The notes under the pieces were generated by a model. The model saw only the letters and a list, made by a program, of their open reading frames with translations, was not told where the DNA came from and did no database searches. Shown piece after piece: positions 33,281-43,132 of a DNA stretch of 64,000 nt. Numbering within the stretch: position 1 is the stretch's first letter; each line of letters starts with the position of its first letter. The DNA is taken from NCBI GenBank assembly GCA_964537055.1, contig CAZHYV010000006.1, positions 1 through 64,000 on the forward strand, read 5' to 3'. The position numbers and the translations under genes were made by a program. The stretch comes from CAZHYV01 sp964537055. GTDB taxonomy: Bacteria > Myxococcota_A > Polyangia > Palsa-1104 > JAEUJZ01.

Positions 33281-35263
33281 ATGTTAGGCAAAAGAAGAAC
33301 CTACGTATTGGGTACCCTTACTTTGGTTGTTACGCTGCTCGCACAAAAGCTCGCTTTGGCAGAGGTAGCCTTTTCAACTGCAGGCCTCGGGGTTCCCAGC
33401 CCAGGAGCTCCATCCATAGAGCCCCAGCCGAAAGAAACCAGAGTCTATAGCTCTTCAATTCCCGATGAGGCAACGTTTCATCAATACTCTCGGGTTGTGG
33501 GTACAGATCGGCTAGGCAAGTTTTTGATCGATCTCAAGACAGGACAGATTCTGTTTTTTGATGTGAATATCTACCGAATGCACGTGGATTTTGTATATCA
33601 GGTCCTTTACAAAAGACCTTTTCGTGAGGAGGATAGAGAGGAATATAATTTAAACTACCTTAAGGCAGACAAGCCTCGGTTTATTTTAGGCTACCTTACG
33701 CACCACCTCAAAACGAATGATATGACCTTTTCTTTTGGAGCCGTCGACCAGATTCGGCCGGCCGAGATACGTAATGTATACCATCGACTCCTTAGGACTT
33801 TTTACGATAAAGGGATCAAGTTTCGGCCCGATTCCCCAAGGCAAGAGCTGCTTCTTTCTGAGCTTCAGGATCTCCCATCGATTACCAACGACAAAATTTA
33901 TAAGGCCGCCGATTTTCAGGCATTTAACAAGGGGTCTGCGATTGGAATTCTTCGTATCGTTCCAAAAGGAACCCCCTACGAAAGTTTGACCTTCCGACGA
34001 GAAGAAATTGTGATCCTCGAGGATGCGTACCCAGACATCACTCCCGTCGCAGGGATCATCTCAAGCCATTTCTCTACACCTCTTTCCCATGTGAACCTAC
34101 GGGCAACAGCCTGGAATATTCCCAATGCAGGGCAAAAACAGGCTGCCCAAACCTATGCCCATTTGAATGGGACGTTTGTGTTTCTGGAGGTTACAGATAT
34201 GTCGATGGTGCTGAGGCAGGCAACCCCCAAAGAGATTCAGTCCTGGAAGGATGAGCAAAACCGATCAAAGCTCATGAAAGTTCCCTCAGCAAATTTGAAA
34301 GTAAAGGACCTTCGTTCTCTTGAAGAGATATCGTATTGGGATACAAAGAGTTATGGTACCAAGACCACAAACCTAGGCGTAATTGTTTCTGCAGACATTC
34401 CAGGGGTCAATGTGCCCGCAGGATTTGGAATCCCCTTCTTTTATTACCAATCTCATATGAAAAAGAATCGTCTCGACCGGGTGCTTGAACGTACCCTGCG
34501 GGATTATCGATTTAAGACAGATCCTGTTTGGCGAAAGAATGCATTAGAAAAGCTACGAACCCGAATCACCGAAGCTCCGATCGACCCCCATTTGCTGTCG
34601 ATGGTTTCTGAGAAAGTAAAAAACGAACTTTCTGGAAAAGGCGTGTTTGTGCGCTCTTCGACAAACGCTGAGGACCTGGAAGGTTTTAACGGGGCAGGGC
34701 TTTACGAGACCGTCCCCAATGTGAGGGGAGAAGAAGCGCTTGCAAAGGCCATAAAAACGGTCTGGGCTTCGTTATGGAACTTTCATGCGGTGGAGGAAAG
34801 AACCTTCTTTGGGATCGATCATCGGGCCTGTTATTCAGGGGTACTCATTCAAGTGGGGATCAATGCCACAGCCGCAGGGGTGCTCATCACGAAGAACATC
34901 TACGATCCAGAATATCCTCAGTCCTTTACGATCAATGCAAAACATGGTTTGGGCATTCGTGTCGTCGGGGGAAAAGATGTACCTGAGCAGATTGTTTACA
35001 ATCCCTTGATTCAAGAGACCAAGATTATCTCTCGCTCTGACGACCCTGTGATGCTTGTTTTTGATGAACAGGGTGGGGTGCGTGAAATTCCCAATCCAAA
35101 CAAAACTGTAATTCTCACCGAAGCAAGGGCAGGTGCATTGGCAAAGGCGGTGCAGAAGATCAGGTTTTTGTTTCCTTTTAACCAAGCTTTGGATATCGAG
35201 TGGGTGTTTGAAGGGGAAAAAGTTTGGATTGTTCAAAGCCGTCCGTATATCTCGAAGAACTAA
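33281..35263 (+). CDS. Secreted dikinase-like protein: phosphohistidine domain followed by PEP/pyruvate-type ATP-binding domain
   Basis: I chose ATG 33281, which yields a signal peptide (YVLGTLTLVVTLLAQKLALA, likely cleaved after ALA); the frame opens at 33242. Residues ~40-230 are of unknown fold. A phosphohistidine swivel-type motif (TPLSHVNLRATAWNIPNAG, His about 271) follows, and then, from about residue 400, the ATP-grasp-like domain of PPDK/PEP synthase. That domain carries VFVRSSTNAEDLEGFNGAGLYET, VWASLWNFHAVEERTFFG and a final EWVFEGEKVWIVQSRPY. No PEP-binding TIM barrel is present. This order (phosphohistidine, then ATP domain) is that of glucan, water dikinases, not of PEP synthase. 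Function and acceptor are unknown; export of an ATP-using enzyme is odd. Confidence 0.8.
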   Translation: MLGKRRTYVLGTLTLVVTLLAQKLALAEVAFSTAGLGVPSPGAPSIEPQPKETRVYSSSIPDEATFHQYSRVVGTDRLGKFLIDLKTGQILFFDVNIYRMHVDFVYQVLYKRPFREEDREEYNLNYLKADKPRFILGYLTHHLKTNDMTFSFGAVDQIRPAEIRNVYHRLLRTFYDKGIKFRPDSPRQELLLSELQDLPSITNDKIYKAADFQAFNKGSAIGILRIVPKGTPYESLTFRREEIVILEDAYPDITPVAGIISSHFSTPLSHVNLRATAWNIPNAGQKQAAQTYAHLNGTFVFLEVTDMSMVLRQATPKEIQSWKDEQNRSKLMKVPSANLKVKDLRSLEEISYWDTKSYGTKTTNLGVIVSADIPGVNVPAGFGIPFFYYQSHMKKNRLDRVLERTLRDYRFKTDPVWRKNALEKLRTRITEAPIDPHLLSMVSEKVKNELSGKGVFVRSSTNAEDLEGFNGAGLYETVPNVRGEEALAKAIKTVWASLWNFHAVEERTFFGIDHRACYSGVLIQVGINATAAGVLITKNIYDPEYPQSFTINAKHGLGIRVVGGKDVPEQIVYNPLIQETKIISRSDDPVMLVFDEQGGVREIPNPNKTVILTEARAGALAKAVQKIRFLFPFNQALDIEWVFEGEKVWIVQSRPYISKN

Positions 35264-35625
35264 ACCAGCGCTGAGGGAGTTTCTTCAAAATCCATCGCAG
35301 CATAGATCTTTTTTAGGCAGCTTTGTAACCAATGAAGCTGCTGCTGCGTGAGAGAAAGAAACCTCAGTCCCATCTCTTTAGGAGATTGCCGATTCACCCA
35401 AATCACTTCGCTTGGGATCGAAACAGTGCCTTCTTGCTCAGGAAAAGAAAGAGTTAGGTTGATTTGCTTTCCTATTTCTTCAGCCTCTTCACAATGGATG
35501 CAAACGCCGCCGAGAGACAAGTTTTGCACCTGGCTTTGAGTCGTGCCTTTTTGGGTTTGGTACGTGACGGTCGCTTCGATTGCATATCTAGGAAATTTTC
35601 TTTGGTTCTGTGTAGATGGGTTCAT
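35260..35625 (-). CDS. PilZ domain protein
   Basis: The 121-residue protein is a single PilZ domain with the c-di-GMP-binding pattern RKFPR (residues 9-13) and NLSLGGVCI (about 36-44), plus MGLRFLSLTQQQLHWLQ at the end. It is therefore probably a c-di-GMP effector that acts on motility or secretion, as PilZ proteins often do in myxobacteria. Its stop overlaps that of the dikinase-like gene by 4 bases (CTAA). Confidence 0.85.
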   Translation of the reverse strand: MNPSTQNQRKFPRYAIEATVTYQTQKGTTQSQVQNLSLGGVCIHCEEAEEIGKQINLTLSFPEQEGTVSIPSEVIWVNRQSPKEMGLRFLSLTQQQLHWLQSCLKKIYAAMDFEETPSALV

Positions 35626-35803
35626 GGATACGCCTTCTGTTTACAGGATAAGATATAGGATCTTTGCGGCTTCTCAAAACATTTAACGATGATTTTGAAG
35701 AAAACACGGAAATGGGCGAGAGGAATCTGATGGAGCTTTTGGAGGGCTCGTAGAGCTTTTCGAAGGATAAAAGAAAGGTCGGCTCAATAAGAGCCCAAAG
35801 GAC

Positions 35804-37066
35804 CTAGGCCATCAGTCGGCGACGAGCAAACCAGAAACCGGCCATCATGATTCCAGCGAATAGGACGCCTACGCTAGAATTTGGCACAGCACCGGGCATT
35901 GCAGAACATCCAGAGGGGAGTGACCCGTCTTTTCCAGCCTTCACTCGGATTGCTCCTACAAACACTGGTACTTCATCGTCCAAATTTGCATCTTTCCCTT
36001 TAATATACATCATCATGTTGGTACCTGCATTTTCTGTGCCGTCTCCCAGAGTCCCTTTTACAGGGTTATAGACTACAGATACCTTGAGCTTTTGGCCGGG
36101 AGCAAGCCTGTGTTCCTTGCTACCAGGTTGGTCCTTGTCAAAAATAATTTGAAAAGGATGATATAGTTTGGGTTCTGGTTGAGTTAATATCAGCGGGGTC
36201 TTCGTCACGTTTTCTAAGACAACCTCTTGAGCGACCGGACCAGAACTTGGCGGGACGTCTCCAAAATCGACAGTATCGCGGTCAAATTTGAGCCCAAAAG
36301 AATCTGGGTGCTCGTCTTGTAAGTTGACTACGTGGGTCTTTAACAGTTCTGAGGAAAACACAACCTGAGCTCTATAAATAGGACTCCAACCGATGGGCTT
36401 AAACTTAAGGAGGATGTCTTTGCTCTCTCCAGGAGCTAAGCTGGTTGGAAGGGAAGACACAAAAGCAAATGAATCCTTTCCATGGCCACGCAATTCTATA
36501 CTTAAGCCGGTAATAGGAAGCTCTCCGGTATTGGTCAAGGTGATCTTTCTAAATTTTTGGATGTTTTGTCCGGAATCCCCTGAGACTATGAACGGTGTTT
36601 GGTTGACGGTCCAAGAAATCGTTTGAAACTGAATTTTGAAGGGAATCTTAAATTCTTCTTCAAATTTACCCGAGCCGGACTCAGCATAAAGGGTCCAGGT
36701 TGTAGAGAATTCTCCAGCGGTCTCCGCAGGAGTGGCAATCACGAGCACCTCAGTGCTTTCGTTTGGATTCAGAATGTACGTGTTCGGAGGAAGACCTGTG
36801 TCCCAAATCATAAAGCTGTCTAAGGGACGTCGTACCACTTCGACTTTTTTCCCGGTCTTATTGGTAATTCTGACTACTTTTTTGATACTTTTTTGATATG
36901 GGCCGGTAGATGCCTTGCCAAAATCTATTGGAGCTATCGGTGCAGCCCCTAAAACAATTTCTAGGTCTGCAGCAGCATGCGCACGATAAGAGACCGCTAT
37001 GTTCGTCAAGATTATAAAAAGCAACGAAACGGCAAAAATTTTGTGGAAATTTTTCTTAATCATCAC
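35804..37066 (-). CDS. Ig-like (ASH/choice-of-anchor type) surface protein with MYXO-CTERM-like sorting end
   Basis: The 420-residue protein has a signal peptide (FAVSLLFIILTNIAVSYRAHA), then three or so beta-sandwich units. Typical are GAAPIAPIDFGKASTGPYQ, ITLTNTGELPITGLSIEL and TVDFGDVPPSSGPVAQEVVLENV, as in ASPM-SPD-2-Hydin-type domains. The C-terminus has GCSAMPGAVPNSSVG, a hydrophobic segment (VLFAGIMMAGFWFA) and RRRLMA. A Cys before a membrane segment and an Arg cluster is the MYXO-CTERM plan, in which the protein is thought to be processed at the Cys and displayed on the surface. This is among the best phylum clues in the window. Confidence 0.8.
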   Translation of the reverse strand: MMIKKNFHKIFAVSLLFIILTNIAVSYRAHAAADLEIVLGAAPIAPIDFGKASTGPYQKSIKKVVRITNKTGKKVEVVRRPLDSFMIWDTGLPPNTYILNPNESTEVLVIATPAETAGEFSTTWTLYAESGSGKFEEEFKIPFKIQFQTISWTVNQTPFIVSGDSGQNIQKFRKITLTNTGELPITGLSIELRGHGKDSFAFVSSLPTSLAPGESKDILLKFKPIGWSPIYRAQVVFSSELLKTHVVNLQDEHPDSFGLKFDRDTVDFGDVPPSSGPVAQEVVLENVTKTPLILTQPEPKLYHPFQIIFDKDQPGSKEHRLAPGQKLKVSVVYNPVKGTLGDGTENAGTNMMMYIKGKDANLDDEVPVFVGAIRVKAGKDGSLPSGCSAMPGAVPNSSVGVLFAGIMMAGFWFARRRLMA

Positions 37067-37289
37067 ACTCTCCTAAATGAATTTTTATAAATTTCAAAGA
37101 AAGATAGCAGCCCATACATATAGATGCAAGGAAATAGAGTAAGGAAAGATAAGTATTGTGCTGAGGATCGCTAGATTTTCCCTTGAGAGATTCTAGACTC
37201 AAATCCTCTGAAAGAGTGAGGTTGATGTACAGGCTTTTGGACCGACAGGGTACCTTCTATCGGTGCTCTTTAAAAGAATGTAAGTGGAC

Positions 37290-38501
37290 CTACGGTAGTA
37301 CCAGATTATCAAGCCAACCCTTTCCTGAAGTCATGTCCTTCGGGTTGCCTAGCATGTTCCAGGGAATGCTTTCATTCGGAAGAAGTTTCGAGGCAACAAA
37401 GTTGACCTTCTCTCGAAGCTCAAGGCGGGTAATTCGTTTTCGTTGACCCCAAGCTACCGTGTAGTCGTTTCCTACGGGATTGACCATGGTTGGCTTCTGA
37501 GCAAAGGCTATATCCCGCTCAATGCCCATGTAGACCAGCATGATCAGTTCTTCTATAATGAAGCCTAGGTCTTCCTGCGAGGACTTGTAGCTTGATAGAT
37601 CAGTCGCAAAATCCTTTGAAAACTCAACGCCCACCTGGCTGGCTGGAATCGTCTTCTGGATTTGGGAAGGTTCGATCTCATTGGCTAAGACAGGGGCTAG
37701 CGATGTCAAGGTAGAGGTGAGGGGAAACTTAGCCGCCACCTCTTCGGATACCAGCGGTCGTTTCTTTTGTACTGCGTACGGGCTCTCCTCCCGAGGAAGA
37801 TCGTTCACCGTGTTGCCTGGCAGGACATCGGCGGCGAGGGCAAGCGCATGTGCTAAAAGCGCTGTGTTAATATATACGATATCATCGAGAGTTCTGTTCA
37901 TCGAGGAAGAGAAGCCATCCTGTTTGTATGCATAGGTTCCGTTTTTGGTTACGTACCTCCAAAGCCTGATCCAGTTGAGCTGATCGATTTGGTTGGGCCG
38001 CCCTCCTACATTTTGAACCAGATCGGATTTTTCCTGCTGCGTGAGCCAGAGATACTGCGGATCAATATATATAGCCCCGGTGAAAGGATAATATCCTGAC
38101 CTGCGCATATCTTCCGCGATGACAATTCCCGTTACAGAGCGAGCGAGATAGCGAATGCTCTCTGGCATCTTCTCAAGTACTTGGCGGAATCGTACTGCCA
38201 TCCAGGGGCGCGAGACAGCAACCCTTGCCATCACTTCATCGACAGTTGGCGCTCTGGCTTGGGTTTCCTGTCCTAAGTAAGGCAGCTTCAGAAGCGAACA
38301 GGAGGGCTGGCTATCTTTCCCGTACAAACATTCCGAAAGTGCCTGTGCATACGGGCTTTGAGGCACCGCTGCGGTTACCATGACCGGGGAAGGGAAGACT
38401 TGTTGCTTATGTTCACACCCAAACCCAGTGACAAGGATTAGGGAGGTGAGGCTAACGAGGTTTAAAAAAGCTGGAACCGAAAAAGGAGTAGAAGCTCGCA
38501 T
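37290..38501 (-). CDS. Putative lipoprotein of unknown function
   Basis: ATG 38501 gives a 403-residue protein with a signal peptide (FLNLVSLTSLILVTGFGC) ending in Cys, so probably a lipoprotein; the open frame starts earlier at 38576. The mature part is mostly helical with PTVDEVMARVAVSRPWMAVRFRQV, YPFTGAIYIDPQYLWLTQQEK and GFIIEELIMLVYMGIERDIAFA. No domain is recognised. It starts divergently from pyruvate kinase with under 80 bases between starts, so their promoters must overlap. Confidence 0.7.
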   Translation of the reverse strand: MRASTPFSVPAFLNLVSLTSLILVTGFGCEHKQQVFPSPVMVTAAVPQSPYAQALSECLYGKDSQPSCSLLKLPYLGQETQARAPTVDEVMARVAVSRPWMAVRFRQVLEKMPESIRYLARSVTGIVIAEDMRRSGYYPFTGAIYIDPQYLWLTQQEKSDLVQNVGGRPNQIDQLNWIRLWRYVTKNGTYAYKQDGFSSSMNRTLDDIVYINTALLAHALALAADVLPGNTVNDLPREESPYAVQKKRPLVSEEVAAKFPLTSTLTSLAPVLANEIEPSQIQKTIPASQVGVEFSKDFATDLSSYKSSQEDLGFIIEELIMLVYMGIERDIAFAQKPTMVNPVGNDYTVAWGQRKRITRLELREKVNFVASKLLPNESIPWNMLGNPKDMTSGKGWLDNLVLP

Positions 38502-38577
38502 AGATGCTTCTGCATTTATCATTAAGGGGAAAAAAAGCAAATGAAATCTAGGGTTATTTCTCATCTTTGTTTGCACA

Positions 38578-40092
38578 ATGTTTGCAGAATCCTCAAGAGA
38601 TTGCTACACAATGGATGGTATGACTGCTTTAAAGCCTCCGCTTTCGTCTTTACAGGAATCTTCTTTACATGGCTCTCCGTTTCATCGAACCAAACTGATT
38701 TGTACCTTAGGACCTGCCAGTGGAAGTCCTGTGGTTTTAGGAAACATGCTTGACAAAGGAATGGACGTGGCCAGGCTGAACTTCTCCCACGGGACCTATA
38801 GGCAACATCGTGCTCATGTAATGGAGCTCCGGAGGCAGGCGAAATCCAAAGGTCGGTCCGTAGCCCTTCTTCAGGATTTGCAAGGGCCCAAAATACGGGT
38901 AGGTGAGATGGAGCAGGGGGTCATCCTTGTTCCGGGTCAATCGTTTATCATTAACACTTACGAGAGAAAGGGAAATGTACGCGAGGCCTCGACCACCTAC
39001 TCGCTTTTGCCGAAAGAGGTAAAACCGGGCGATCTTCTGCTTTTGGACGATGGTTTATTAACGCTAAGGGTTCTTAGTAAAGGAAGAAAGCACGTAAAAA
39101 CCCAAGTGTTGGTCGGGGGACCTCTTTTGTCTCATAAGGGGATTAATTTACCCATGTCGAATGTGTCAGCGCCGATTTTGTCAGAAAAAGATCGAGAGGA
39201 TATTCGCCTGGGCCAGAAGTTAGGGGTGGACATGATTGCACTCTCCTTTGTCCGATCTTCCGAGGATGTCTTACATGCCAGAGACTATATCCGAACCCTT
39301 TCGAAAAAAGAGCCTTTCCTCATTGCAAAAATCGAGAGAAAAGAGGCGGTTGAACACCTAAGAGACATTATTCAGGTTGCTGATGGGATCATGGTGGCTC
39401 GAGGAGACTTGGGGGTAGAGCTTGGGCTCTCCAAAGTTCCCTGCATTCAGAAAGAGGCCATAACCCTGGCCAATCGTGCCGGAAAGTTGGTCATTACAGC
39501 AACACAGATGCTGGAGTCTATGATTGAGCACGTCCATCCGACGCGTGCCGAGGTGAGCGATGTTGCCAATGCAGTTCTGGATGGTACCGATGCGGTCATG
39601 TTATCTGCCGAGACAGCAACGGGAAAATATCCCGAGCAAGCGGTAGAGATGATGACTACCATTCTTCAGGAGATAGAACAGAGCACTCGGTTTGCAGAAA
39701 AGCAAAAGGCCCGGCCTTTGCCCAAAGTGCAAAGCACGGAGGATGCGCTTGCCCGTGCGGCTGTGGCTGCCTCGGAAGCGCTACAAGCAGCTTGCATTCT
39801 GGTTCAGGATGATGGGGGCAGCTTGGTGAAAGCCTTGGCGGATTGTCGCCCCAGTGGCATCATTATCGCCCTCACCACGCAGGTGTCTCTCTATAAGAGG
39901 TGGGCAGCCTATTTTGGCGTAATTCCGCTGCTGCTTTCCTACCGGTTGTCTTCTGATGTGAAAGCCTTCCTGCAGGCGAATCCTCTGCTGAAGAGAATTT
40001 TTTCACCATGGAGAGTTGGCTTGCCAGATCAGATCGTCGAAGTCGGCTGGAACCAGAAAACAGAAAAACATTATCTACAAATTCACTGTTGA
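38578..40092 (+). CDS. pyk: Pyruvate kinase
   Basis: Pyk makes ATP and pyruvate from PEP. The frame encodes 504 residues; ATG at 38611 or 38620 could be the true start because the core begins at HRTKLICTLGPASGSP. Active-site blocks are MDVARLNFSHG, LLQDLQGPKIRVG, the signature FLIAKIERKEA with catalytic Lys (about residue 245), ADGIMVARGDLGVEL and VITATQMLESMIEHVHPTRAEVSDVANAVLDG. The C-terminal domain is recognisable but somewhat diverged. Its 3' end overlaps the transaldolase gene by 18 bases on the other strand. Confidence 0.95.
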   Translation: MFAESSRDCYTMDGMTALKPPLSSLQESSLHGSPFHRTKLICTLGPASGSPVVLGNMLDKGMDVARLNFSHGTYRQHRAHVMELRRQAKSKGRSVALLQDLQGPKIRVGEMEQGVILVPGQSFIINTYERKGNVREASTTYSLLPKEVKPGDLLLLDDGLLTLRVLSKGRKHVKTQVLVGGPLLSHKGINLPMSNVSAPILSEKDREDIRLGQKLGVDMIALSFVRSSEDVLHARDYIRTLSKKEPFLIAKIERKEAVEHLRDIIQVADGIMVARGDLGVELGLSKVPCIQKEAITLANRAGKLVITATQMLESMIEHVHPTRAEVSDVANAVLDGTDAVMLSAETATGKYPEQAVEMMTTILQEIEQSTRFAEKQKARPLPKVQSTEDALARAAVAASEALQAACILVQDDGGSLVKALADCRPSGIIIALTTQVSLYKRWAAYFGVIPLLLSYRLSSDVKAFLQANPLLKRIFSPWRVGLPDQIVEVGWNQKTEKHYLQIHC

Positions 40093-41067
40093 TCGTAAAA
40101 GCTCAAGCAAATGCGTTCTCAGTTCTAAGAGATCTTTGGTAAATCCTTGAATTCCTTCGTCTAGTTTTTCTTTTGCCATGGCATCCCGCTGATGTCTTCG
40201 CTGAAACGCAGCCTCATCAAGCGGGTTTTCAAGCCGTTGCACAGTGGCTTGTTTTGCCTTTGCGGATGATAATTTTTGTTCGAGAGTTCCAGGCTTTTGA
40301 TCCAGCTCTGCAAGCAGGAATGGCGATATCGTAAGAAGGTCACAGCCCGCCAGCTGGATGATTTCATCAGCATTGCGAAAACTAGCTCCCATAATTTCTG
40401 TAGGGTAGTCAAAATGCTTGAGGTATTGATAAATCTGCGTAACGGAAATGACTCCTGGATCCTCGGCGGGGATGTAACTCTCTTTGCCCGTATGCTTTTT
40501 ATACCAGTCTAAAATTCTTCCGACAAATGGCGAAATGAGGGTGGCTTTGGCTTCGGCTGCGGCCACCGCTTGGTTGAGGCTAAACAGTAGCGTCATGTTG
40601 CAGTGGATGCCCTCTTGTTCTAGCTGCTGGGCCGCCTTAATGCCAGGGTAAGTGGAGGCAATCTTGATGAGAATCCGCTCTTTGGGGACGCCCGCCTTTT
40701 GGTAAAGATGGATGAGGCGGCGGGCTTTGGTTGCAGAGGCAGTTGTATCGTAAGAAAGCCTCGGATCTAGCTCGGTCGACACTCTTCCTGGGACAAGATC
40801 CAAAATATGAATGCCAAAATCGACCCCCAGATGATCGGTGGCTAAGTCTACGATGGTTTCTGCTTGAGCACCTCTCCCGGCTTCTAGTTGTGCTTTGCGA
40901 AGGGATTGCTTGACCAGCTCACGAGTGCTTTCCTGCCGTACTGCTGTGGTCAGGAGCGTTGGGTTGGTGGTTACGTCATGGGGGCGAAATTGCTTGATCG
41001 AGGCTAAGTCACCCGTGTCTGCGACAACGGTGGTCATCGTTTTTAGCTGGGAAAGTATACTGGACAT
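40075..41067 (-). CDS. tal: Transaldolase
   Basis: The 330-residue enzyme moves a dihydroxyacetone unit in the pentose phosphate pathway. DVTTNPTLL is the first signature, RILIKIASTYPGI carries the Schiff-base Lys (about residue 133), and CNMTLLFSLNQAVAAAEA and ISPFVGRILDWYKKHTG follow. I chose ATG 41067 because AAGGAG stands just before it and because it matches the usual start; the open frame extends 34 residues further. The ~15-residue tail (LLELRTHLLELLRSTVNL) is slightly longer than in E. coli TalB. Confidence 0.95.
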   Translation of the reverse strand: MSSILSQLKTMTTVVADTGDLASIKQFRPHDVTTNPTLLTTAVRQESTRELVKQSLRKAQLEAGRGAQAETIVDLATDHLGVDFGIHILDLVPGRVSTELDPRLSYDTTASATKARRLIHLYQKAGVPKERILIKIASTYPGIKAAQQLEQEGIHCNMTLLFSLNQAVAAAEAKATLISPFVGRILDWYKKHTGKESYIPAEDPGVISVTQIYQYLKHFDYPTEIMGASFRNADEIIQLAGCDLLTISPFLLAELDQKPGTLEQKLSSAKAKQATVQRLENPLDEAAFQRRHQRDAMAKEKLDEGIQGFTKDLLELRTHLLELLRSTVNL

Positions 41068-41357
41068 AGGGCTCCTTTTTCTAAAGAAGGCAAGAATCTT
41101 TTTCGAGCGGCCTCTCAGCGCGGCTAGGATTTCCCCCGGAACATGGATTCCCTTCTCACAGACTATCATATTACCTAGAGGGTAAGAAATTGAAAGGAAA
41201 AGAGCAGAAATAAAAGAAGGACCATTGTGATATTTTGTATTTTAAGAAGATTGAGAAGCGAGATAGAGGACCGAGAGGATTTGGGATTTTTGAAGAAAAG
41301 AAATTTCTTTGAGGAAATCGTAGGTGGGCTTGCAAAAATTTGCTATGCTTTCGCTCT

Positions 41358-41891
41358 ATGCATCCTCTTCATGATATTTTGGTTCCTGAGCACATCGAGG
41401 AATTTTTTCCTGCTGTGATCGAGATTCCGCAAGGTTCTAAATTAAAGTACGAGCTTGACAAGAATACAGGCATGCTCATGCTGGATCGTGTACTGTACTC
41501 GTCTGTGCATTACCCAGCAAACTATGGATTTATCCCTCAGTCTCATGCCGGCGATGGTGACCCATTGGACGTACTAGTGCTCATGCAAGAACCGGTCGTT
41601 CCTTTGACCATTGTAAGAGCGCGGGCCATTGGTGGATTCCGTATGCGCGACGACAAAGGGATCGATGATAAGATTGTGGCCGTTGCCATTGATGACCCAG
41701 CCTTTTCGCATTATACCGAGGTTAGCCAAATTCCTCCCCATGTTACCATTGAGCTACGACGCTTTTTTCAGGATTATAAAGTTTTGGAAGGAAAATTGAG
41801 CGAGGTTGATGTACTCTACGATCACAACCAAGCGCTTGAGGTGATTCGTGAGTCGATGCGGTCGTACCGTTCCTTGGCAGCGTGGGGTTAG
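41358..41891 (+). CDS. ppa: Inorganic pyrophosphatase (family I)
   Basis: Ppa hydrolyses pyrophosphate from biosynthesis. The 177-residue enzyme has IEIPQGSKLKYELDK, YPANYGFIPQS and the signature DGDPLDVLVL with metal-binding aspartates (about residues 65-71), and a later DDKIVAVAIDDP. The open frame starts 6 residues earlier (41340). Start at 41358 (MHPLHDILVP) fits the family. It ends with a 4-base overlap (TTAG) with clpX, which is on the other strand. Confidence 0.95.
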   Translation: MHPLHDILVPEHIEEFFPAVIEIPQGSKLKYELDKNTGMLMLDRVLYSSVHYPANYGFIPQSHAGDGDPLDVLVLMQEPVVPLTIVRARAIGGFRMRDDKGIDDKIVAVAIDDPAFSHYTEVSQIPPHVTIELRRFFQDYKVLEGKLSEVDVLYDHNQALEVIRESMRSYRSLAAWG

Positions 41892-43102
41892 GCTGCTCGA
41901 AGCATCATGAGGGGAGGTTGTTTTCCCAAAATAACTTCTTCGTTAATCACGATCTCCTCTACATCCTCCCTTGAAGGAATTTCAAACATAAGGTCGCGCA
42001 AAATCAGATCCAAAATTGTGCGGAGACCACGGGCTCCGATTTTTTGCTTGAGCGCTTCCTTGGCAACGGCAGAGAGTGCTTCTTTTGTAAACCGTAGTTT
42101 GACTCGTTCCATCTCGAACAACCTTTGGTACTGCTTAATCAGCGCATTTCTGGGTTTGGTCAGGATTTCAATAAGTCCTTCCTCTGACAAATCGTGCAAA
42201 GGGGCAAGGACGGGGAGGCGTCCAATAAATTCAGGAATGAGGCCATATCGGACCAGATCCTCAGGTTCGACCTGTGCGAGATATTCGCTGGCTTCTAAGG
42301 GCTTGGAAGGTTCATCCTTCTGACCAAATCCAATTGAATTCTGCCCGATGCGCTGCTTGACGATTTCTTCTAGACCAATAAAGGCGCCTCCACAAATGAA
42401 AAGAATGTTGGTTGTGTCGATGCGTAGAAGTTCTTGGTGAGGATGCTTTCGTCCCCCTTTGGGGGGCACGGATGCCATGGTCCCCTCAATGATCTTAAGA
42501 AGTGCTTGCTGCACGCCTTCGCCACTTACATCGCGGGTGATTGACACATTTGTGCTTTTCCGAGCGATTTTATCAATCTCATCGATATAAATAATGCCCC
42601 GCTGCGTTTTTTCAATGTCCTGGTCAGCATTTTGTAAGAGGCTCACAATAATATTTTCTACATCTTCTCCTACGTAGCCAGCCTCCGTGAGGGTGGTTGC
42701 ATCGGCAATTGCAAAAGGGACATTTAAGATACGGGCCAGAGTTTGGGCCAGCAAGGTTTTGCCACTCCCAGTAGGACCAATCAAAAGGATATTGGATTTT
42801 TGGAGTTCCGCTTCCTCTTCCTCGGCAGGCGCTGAGATACGCTTGTAGTGGTTGTAAACACCTACAGATAAAATCTTTTTTGCCCGTTCCTGACCAATGA
42901 TAAATTCGTCTAAGATTGCTTTGATATGAGCAGGTTTTGGGATCACCCCTTGCTCGAACAGCTGCTTTTCTGGCAATGTGGTGTCGTTAATCATATCTCG
43001 ACAGAACCCTACGCATTCATCGCAGATGTACACTCCATTTCCACTAATTAAGCGACGGTTCTCGTCTTTTTGAGTTTTTCCACAGAACGAACAATGAGGC
43101 AT
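41888..43102 (-). CDS. clpX: ATP-dependent Clp protease ATP-binding subunit ClpX
   Basis: ClpX unfolds tagged proteins and feeds them to ClpP. The 404-residue protein has the N-terminal zinc finger (Cys4, Cys7, Cys27, Cys30), AAA+ Walker A GPTGSGKT at 109-116, Walker B IIYIDEIDKIAR near 170, the pore loop GYVGEDVEN and sensor-II GARGLRTILD. It is read 30 bases after clpP on the minus strand. Confidence 0.97.
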   Translation of the reverse strand: MPHCSFCGKTQKDENRRLISGNGVYICDECVGFCRDMINDTTLPEKQLFEQGVIPKPAHIKAILDEFIIGQERAKKILSVGVYNHYKRISAPAEEEEAELQKSNILLIGPTGSGKTLLAQTLARILNVPFAIADATTLTEAGYVGEDVENIIVSLLQNADQDIEKTQRGIIYIDEIDKIARKSTNVSITRDVSGEGVQQALLKIIEGTMASVPPKGGRKHPHQELLRIDTTNILFICGGAFIGLEEIVKQRIGQNSIGFGQKDEPSKPLEASEYLAQVEPEDLVRYGLIPEFIGRLPVLAPLHDLSEEGLIEILTKPRNALIKQYQRLFEMERVKLRFTKEALSAVAKEALKQKIGARGLRTILDLILRDLMFEIPSREDVEEIVINEEVILGKQPPLMMLRAA

Positions 43103-43132
43103 AGCAATGTTCTAGCACGTTTAGGACAAAAA

